Shown here: positions 59,768 to 64,000 of the stretch, in pieces | How positions within the stretch are numbered: the first letter of the stretch is position 1 | How the letters are laid out: the number at the start of each line of letters is the position of its first letter | Assembly: GCF_025766255.1 (NCBI RefSeq) | Contig: NW_026516712.1 | Location: 124,001-188,000 of the forward strand | From: Zychaea mexicana | Taxonomy: Eukaryota; Mucoromycota; Mucoromycetes; Mucorales; Lichtheimiaceae | Length of the DNA stretch: 64,000 bases | Reading direction: 5' to 3' | Program-made: the position numbers and the translations under genes | Notes under the pieces: generated by a model | Databases searched by the model: none | Seen by the model: only the letters and a program-made list of their open reading frames with translations | Told to the model about the DNA's origin: nothing

Positions 59768-62174
59768 TAAGGGTGGCCGATAAGAAGGATAGTTGGTTGT
59801 AAAGGAAGGGAAGGGAGGAGAGATACTATACTCTTGTCAAATCTTGAAAAAGAAGGTTGGAAAAATTACCGGTGCAGTCTGTCAGCAGATAAGCAAGAGC
59901 ACAACAGTAGTAAAGACGTCGGTGGCGAGTTTTGAAATTTGTCCGTTTAATGTTATTTTTATTGTTGGAAGGGACGCAGACAAATAAGAATAGAGCTTCT
60001 TATAAAATTGCATGCCTTCTACTTTGTCGCTCACCGATATGTATTTGCTGCCATGTAAACTCCTGGCGCGCACGTTGAACATCGATCTTTTGGCATTATC
60101 TCAATATGTATTCGATCCTTATCCATTATTACAGTATAAATGAGTAAAAGCTAAAGATGCATGATGCCATGCGTAGTGATGTTCTTGAAGACCACACAAG
60201 CAGCTGCTGCGTAATCTCTTGTTTTTTATGACACAATTCACTTTCTTGTTTGTATGCGATTAGCGTACGATGTTTTAAGAAAAAAACAAATATTGCAAAC
60301 TTCAGAAAGACCAAACTATTTTGCATAGATTATCAAAAGCTTTATCACGCCTGTAGCCATGTCTTTAGATATATATAGTTCTAAAAATCACTGCAACGAA
60401 TTTACTTCACTGAAAAAAAGAGACGGATGATATAATCAGTACTTGCTCTTCTACTTTGTGGGTGTTTCTCTGGTAATTTAAGTGGAACATCTGCTTCCTA
60501 TTTTTCAAAAGTAAAAAGAAGATGAAACATGGTAAGTGATGGTCGTGCTTACGCGTATTCTACAAGCATTCCGGTCGTCTTAAAGGAATACCGGGCTTTA
60601 TTAGTATGTTTAGGGTGTATGTATGTATTGGGAATACAATAAAGTCGTACTGGAAAAATTAGTAGTAGCGGTAGCAATAATGATGGTCAGCATTATAAAA
60701 TTACAGTATCATGTAAAGAAGAGTGTAAGAGTTTCCAAAAGTAAAAGCACTTACGTCCATCTGTCACGTACGTTGCATTCTTACCAGAAGTGATGTAAGA
60801 GCGTTAAGACACCGAGCTATTGATGACTTTATAATCTTTCTCACTCCTCGAATACCCTAAAAGCGTTCGATCGATCGATCTTCATGTTGCTCAATGTTGG
60901 CAGGTCTTCGAAGTTCTTGTAGACGTGTCTAGGATGACCATTTATGAACATATATGATATTTCGATGCTTCGAATGACGAGGGCAGCGCTTTCATAATTG
61001 TCGGACAACCTGTAGAGACTATAAGTATGTATAAATGGATCAGGTAAGGACACTTCATTGCCAGCGATGAATAAGGCTTGACTGTACAGTACGTTTCACA
61101 CTTACGACTAGTCGACCTTACGCTTCTATGTTATCATACTGCATTGTTTTGAGGACCAGATACGGCCAGCTAGAGAAGCATTTCTTGCTAATGTGATTAC
61201 CAGTAAAAGGGGAAGAAAGGTATGACCATTGAAATGAAAGATATATCTCTAGGTTGAGCATCTGGCCGCGCTGTAGATGCAGGCGGCAAAAAGTTGTCAT
61301 TCTGATCTACCAATGTTGATTTCACCCACGGAGTCCTTGAGCTGCCGTAGTCCTTCGTCTCTCCATTGCTTTGTAATGCACAGTGTTTATCATTTTTATA
61401 TCTTTAGAAAGCTATACACTATGTATTGTTCGCTCTTATGCTGCCTTTCTCTCATATCATCGGCTTATAGACGTAGGAGGTAGATTTTTTACAATAGAAG
61501 AACAACCTGAATTATTTATCAACGTAACGACGCCAAAATATTACATAGTCCTGTTTCGTATTGCTGAAATCGATTACGACGTAGAAGAGAGCAGAGATAC
61601 ACTGTTATATAGTCGAAGACATTTCATCTTCTAGGGTGCCGTAATATGCAGTATTATGCAATTGATCCCTCAGTACCATTACTGTAGTCTTTTCGTAAGC
61701 GAACAAAATTTCTTCAGAGCTATGGAGGGGTGGCTTCAAATTAGAAAATCAGAGTGAGGTAAAAAGGTAGGTGAAAAAGGTGCTCGAAAGTTGCCATATG
61801 TTCAGTTTTCATATCTTTCAATGACAAAATGGTGACAGCAACCACCTCGTCTTCAGGCCAAAGATGCTGCTGCTATAATCCGAAAAGCCATCGTGCACGC
61901 CAGATGCAGGAAAGGTTGTAGGTGCATATAATGAAAAGACTCCACTATCACTATCTTGATCTCATTGGCTCTGTTTCTCGTTTCACGGTTATTTCAAATA
62001 AAGGATCTGGACAACATCTCCCCGGCGCCCGGCTCATGACTTTGTACGTCCGCCGGATTACGGCGAGACTAATAGCTAGCCAATCACATAGCTTCAATTT
62101 TTTTTTTCCTAAGGTTAAAGTTGGGACAAGAGCTGCGGCCAATACCAACCATTTTTACTTTCATACCATTCAAC
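59768..62174. other. Gene-poor stretch with possible remnant
   Basis: About 2.4 kb between two genes reading outward. A 70-codon minus-strand frame at 60841-61053 has balanced composition (ends IDRSNAFRVFEE) and could be a gene fragment. No other feature is supported. Confidence 0.4.
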
Positions 62175-64000
62175 ATGATGGAGGCTTCTAAAGATGCCGC
62201 AAGCAGCAATAGCTTGCTTCAACGCTGCAACGATCTACAAAATCTATGCGAGACAGTGAGAACGGAACGAAATTACTCCAAACGAAGCTTTGATCTTGTC
62301 AGCTCGTCAGATGCACTCATCCCGTAAACTTCTTTTCTTTTCTGATTTCGTGTAAAACACAAGTGAATTTTATAGCTAATCTTTTTTCTTCGTTCTAGAT
62401 TAACAAAACGAGCACGATCCGAAGCCACAGAAATACTAACTACTACTATCACTGCCACAACTTCGTCATCCTCAGAAGAAGAATCAGCGTTGCCAGTAGC
62501 CATGAGGCCATCATTGGACCGTGAAGCTTTTTACAAACGACTTGAAACTTTTTCAGCACCCTTTGTTTCAAAAAGACGACCTGTGAATGCTGTTCAGTGT
62601 GCCATGCATGGCTTTGTTGATACACACGTTGTGGGTGGTCCAAAGCAAAATATTTGTAAACTCTTGTGCCCATCCTGCCAGTGTACAAACTTTGTTATTG
62701 ACATTAGCTGTTTCAAAACAAGCGTACCCAAAGGTAACTTATACAAACTCTTTATGCAGTGCATTCTGTATATCTGATCGCAATGGCTTACTTATCCCAT
62801 ATTCTTTTTCTTCTTGTAGTCCAAGAAATTATGCAAACTTACCTAGCGGATTTGAGCAAACTTCACCGGCCTGGATGTTTCTGGAAACTTGATAAATGTT
62901 CCGGTAAGTGTTGATTGTTGATTGGTTCTTAATCAACCGTTGAATAATCATGTGACTGTTTGTAACTAACTGCATTTCATATAGATGACATTTACGCGTT
63001 TCCCCTTCGCACTTCAACTGAAGCACTTGACTTAATTAGCACAGAAGGTGCCCGTTTACTCACCTGTGGTGATTCATTACCTACTGTTGAACATCCTTTG
63101 GTAAGGATTTTTTGTTAGTTTTTTTTAGCATATGTTTCTTTTCACTGACCTCTTCTTCCCTCTATATAGACTCCTGATCAGCTTGAAAAGTTGGACGTTG
63201 TTATTCGAGCTTCTGAAGAATATCCGGATTACTACGATACCCCTGCTTTGCCGGATTTTAAGAGAATCCCTTACATCATTGCTCTCTTTGGTTGGAGACT
63301 GTACCTCCACGGCGGTGTGCATTCCTTGAAATGTCATCACTGCTTCCGAACAATGAGGCTGAATCAAACCCGTACTCCACAGACATTTAATGTCCTTGAT
63401 CATATGGAGTACTGTCCTTGGGTGAATCGTGCGCAGGCCATGGTATACAAGCCATCACAGCAACCGCAGCCATTTATCACTGCTAATGAAGATGGCGAGG
63501 GTGAAAATGGTGAAGATGGCAGTAGAAAAAAGAGTCAGTATGTTTGTGGTCATGAGTGGATGACTGCCATCATTGATCTCGAGTACAACTTTTTGTTTTA
63601 CATGCGGGAAACTTCGATTGCTTATCAGGAGTCCCGGCTCCAGTGGTTCAAGGATGCCAAGCGTCGCATGGCAAAGTCTCGTGCTGATTTGGCTATGGAG
63701 TTTCCTGATTCTCCCGACTACATTCCTGACAAGGTCGTTGAAGTAACTGAAAACACTGATGCTCCGATGGATGATCGAGTAGAAAAGGAGAATGCATCTG
63801 TCGAGGGCGAAGGTTCTGTTATAGCCAAGGACACTGTCACTGCTACTTCTCCTGCTGAGGAAGCGACTGTTGAAGAAGAGACTGAAGTAGCGCTTGACGA
63901 AAGCAATACACTTCTCGCCGAATCGCAGGAAAAACAAAAGGAGCCAGAACTCGTTGAGCAGCCTGAGTCGGCTACCGTCACTCCACCTACTGCCGCCAAA
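62175..64000 (+). CDS. ZC3HC1/Rsm1-type C3HC zinc-finger protein (3' partial)
   Basis: Five exons, 62175-62323, 62399-62733, 62820-62903, 62985-63100 and 63170 to beyond 64000, stay in frame; the window ends inside the last exon. The first zinc-binding domain (zf-C3HC) has CAMHGFVDT, then LLCPSCQCTNFVIDI, and HRPGCFWKLDKCS. The second (Rsm1/NIPA-like) has FGWRLYLHGG, LKCHHCFRTMRL, and NVLDHMEYCPWVN, followed by a CGHEW near 470 bases before the edge. The tail is acidic and Glu/Thr-rich. Relatives are human ZC3HC1/NIPA, fission yeast Rsm1 and budding yeast Pml39, which act at the nuclear pore basket and in mRNA export control. Two adjacent ATGs begin the frame; which one is used is unclear. 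Confidence 0.88.

Overview
The window looks like nuclear DNA of a filamentous fungus. Genes are split by short GT-AG introns (about 50-200 bp, two with GC donors), upstream leaders are pyrimidine-rich, and many proteins carry long Ser/Gln/Asn/Ala low-complexity tracts. Compact gene islands alternate with gene-poor stretches of 2-4 kb. Gene content and style suggest an early-diverging (Mucoromycota-type) fungus; this is inference, since no rRNA or other phylogenetic marker is present.

Left part (1-7.8 kb): the 3' part of a long eIF4E-family gene (+) and a two-RRM protein with a histone-H1-like Ala/Lys/Glu tail (-), then 2.3 kb without genes. From 7,826 to 13,003 lies a complete but inactivated PIF/Harbinger-type DNA transposon. 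It has 30-bp perfect terminal inverted repeats, TTA target duplications, a Myb/SANT-like gene with one nonsense codon, and a DDE transposase missing the segment that holds its first catalytic Asp. It also has two 13-bp-unit tandem arrays that flank about 2 kb of foreign sequence, including the last two exons of an alpha/beta-hydrolase gene. Next come a DAL5-type MFS transporter, two small, similarly built, predicted mitochondrial membrane proteins, a DUF1772 membrane protein and an old yellow enzyme (to 19.7 kb).

Middle part (19.7-38.3 kb): a gene-poor region with hairpins, an 82-bp repeat carrying splice-like signals next to a strongly structured segment (possible ncRNA), and a (GGGT)7 tract. 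Then argininosuccinate lyase with a Gcn4-type TGACTCA site upstream, a small secreted Cys protein, and two large, mostly disordered proteins of unknown role.

Right part (38.7-64 kb): TRAPPC11 (16 exons reconstructed), a VTC-family polyphosphate polymerase, Mediator subunit MED6 (8 exons), the ER protein SND3/PHO88, a possible Mso1-like Sec1-binding protein, a single-pass membrane protein, and a ZC3HC1/Rsm1-type zinc-finger gene running off the right edge. Most genes are ordinary housekeeping functions (translation, arginine synthesis, vesicle tethering, transcription, phosphate storage, ER targeting) with no operon-like logic. The most unusual material is the compound Harbinger element and the repeat/structured-RNA-like locus at 23.9-24.4 kb.
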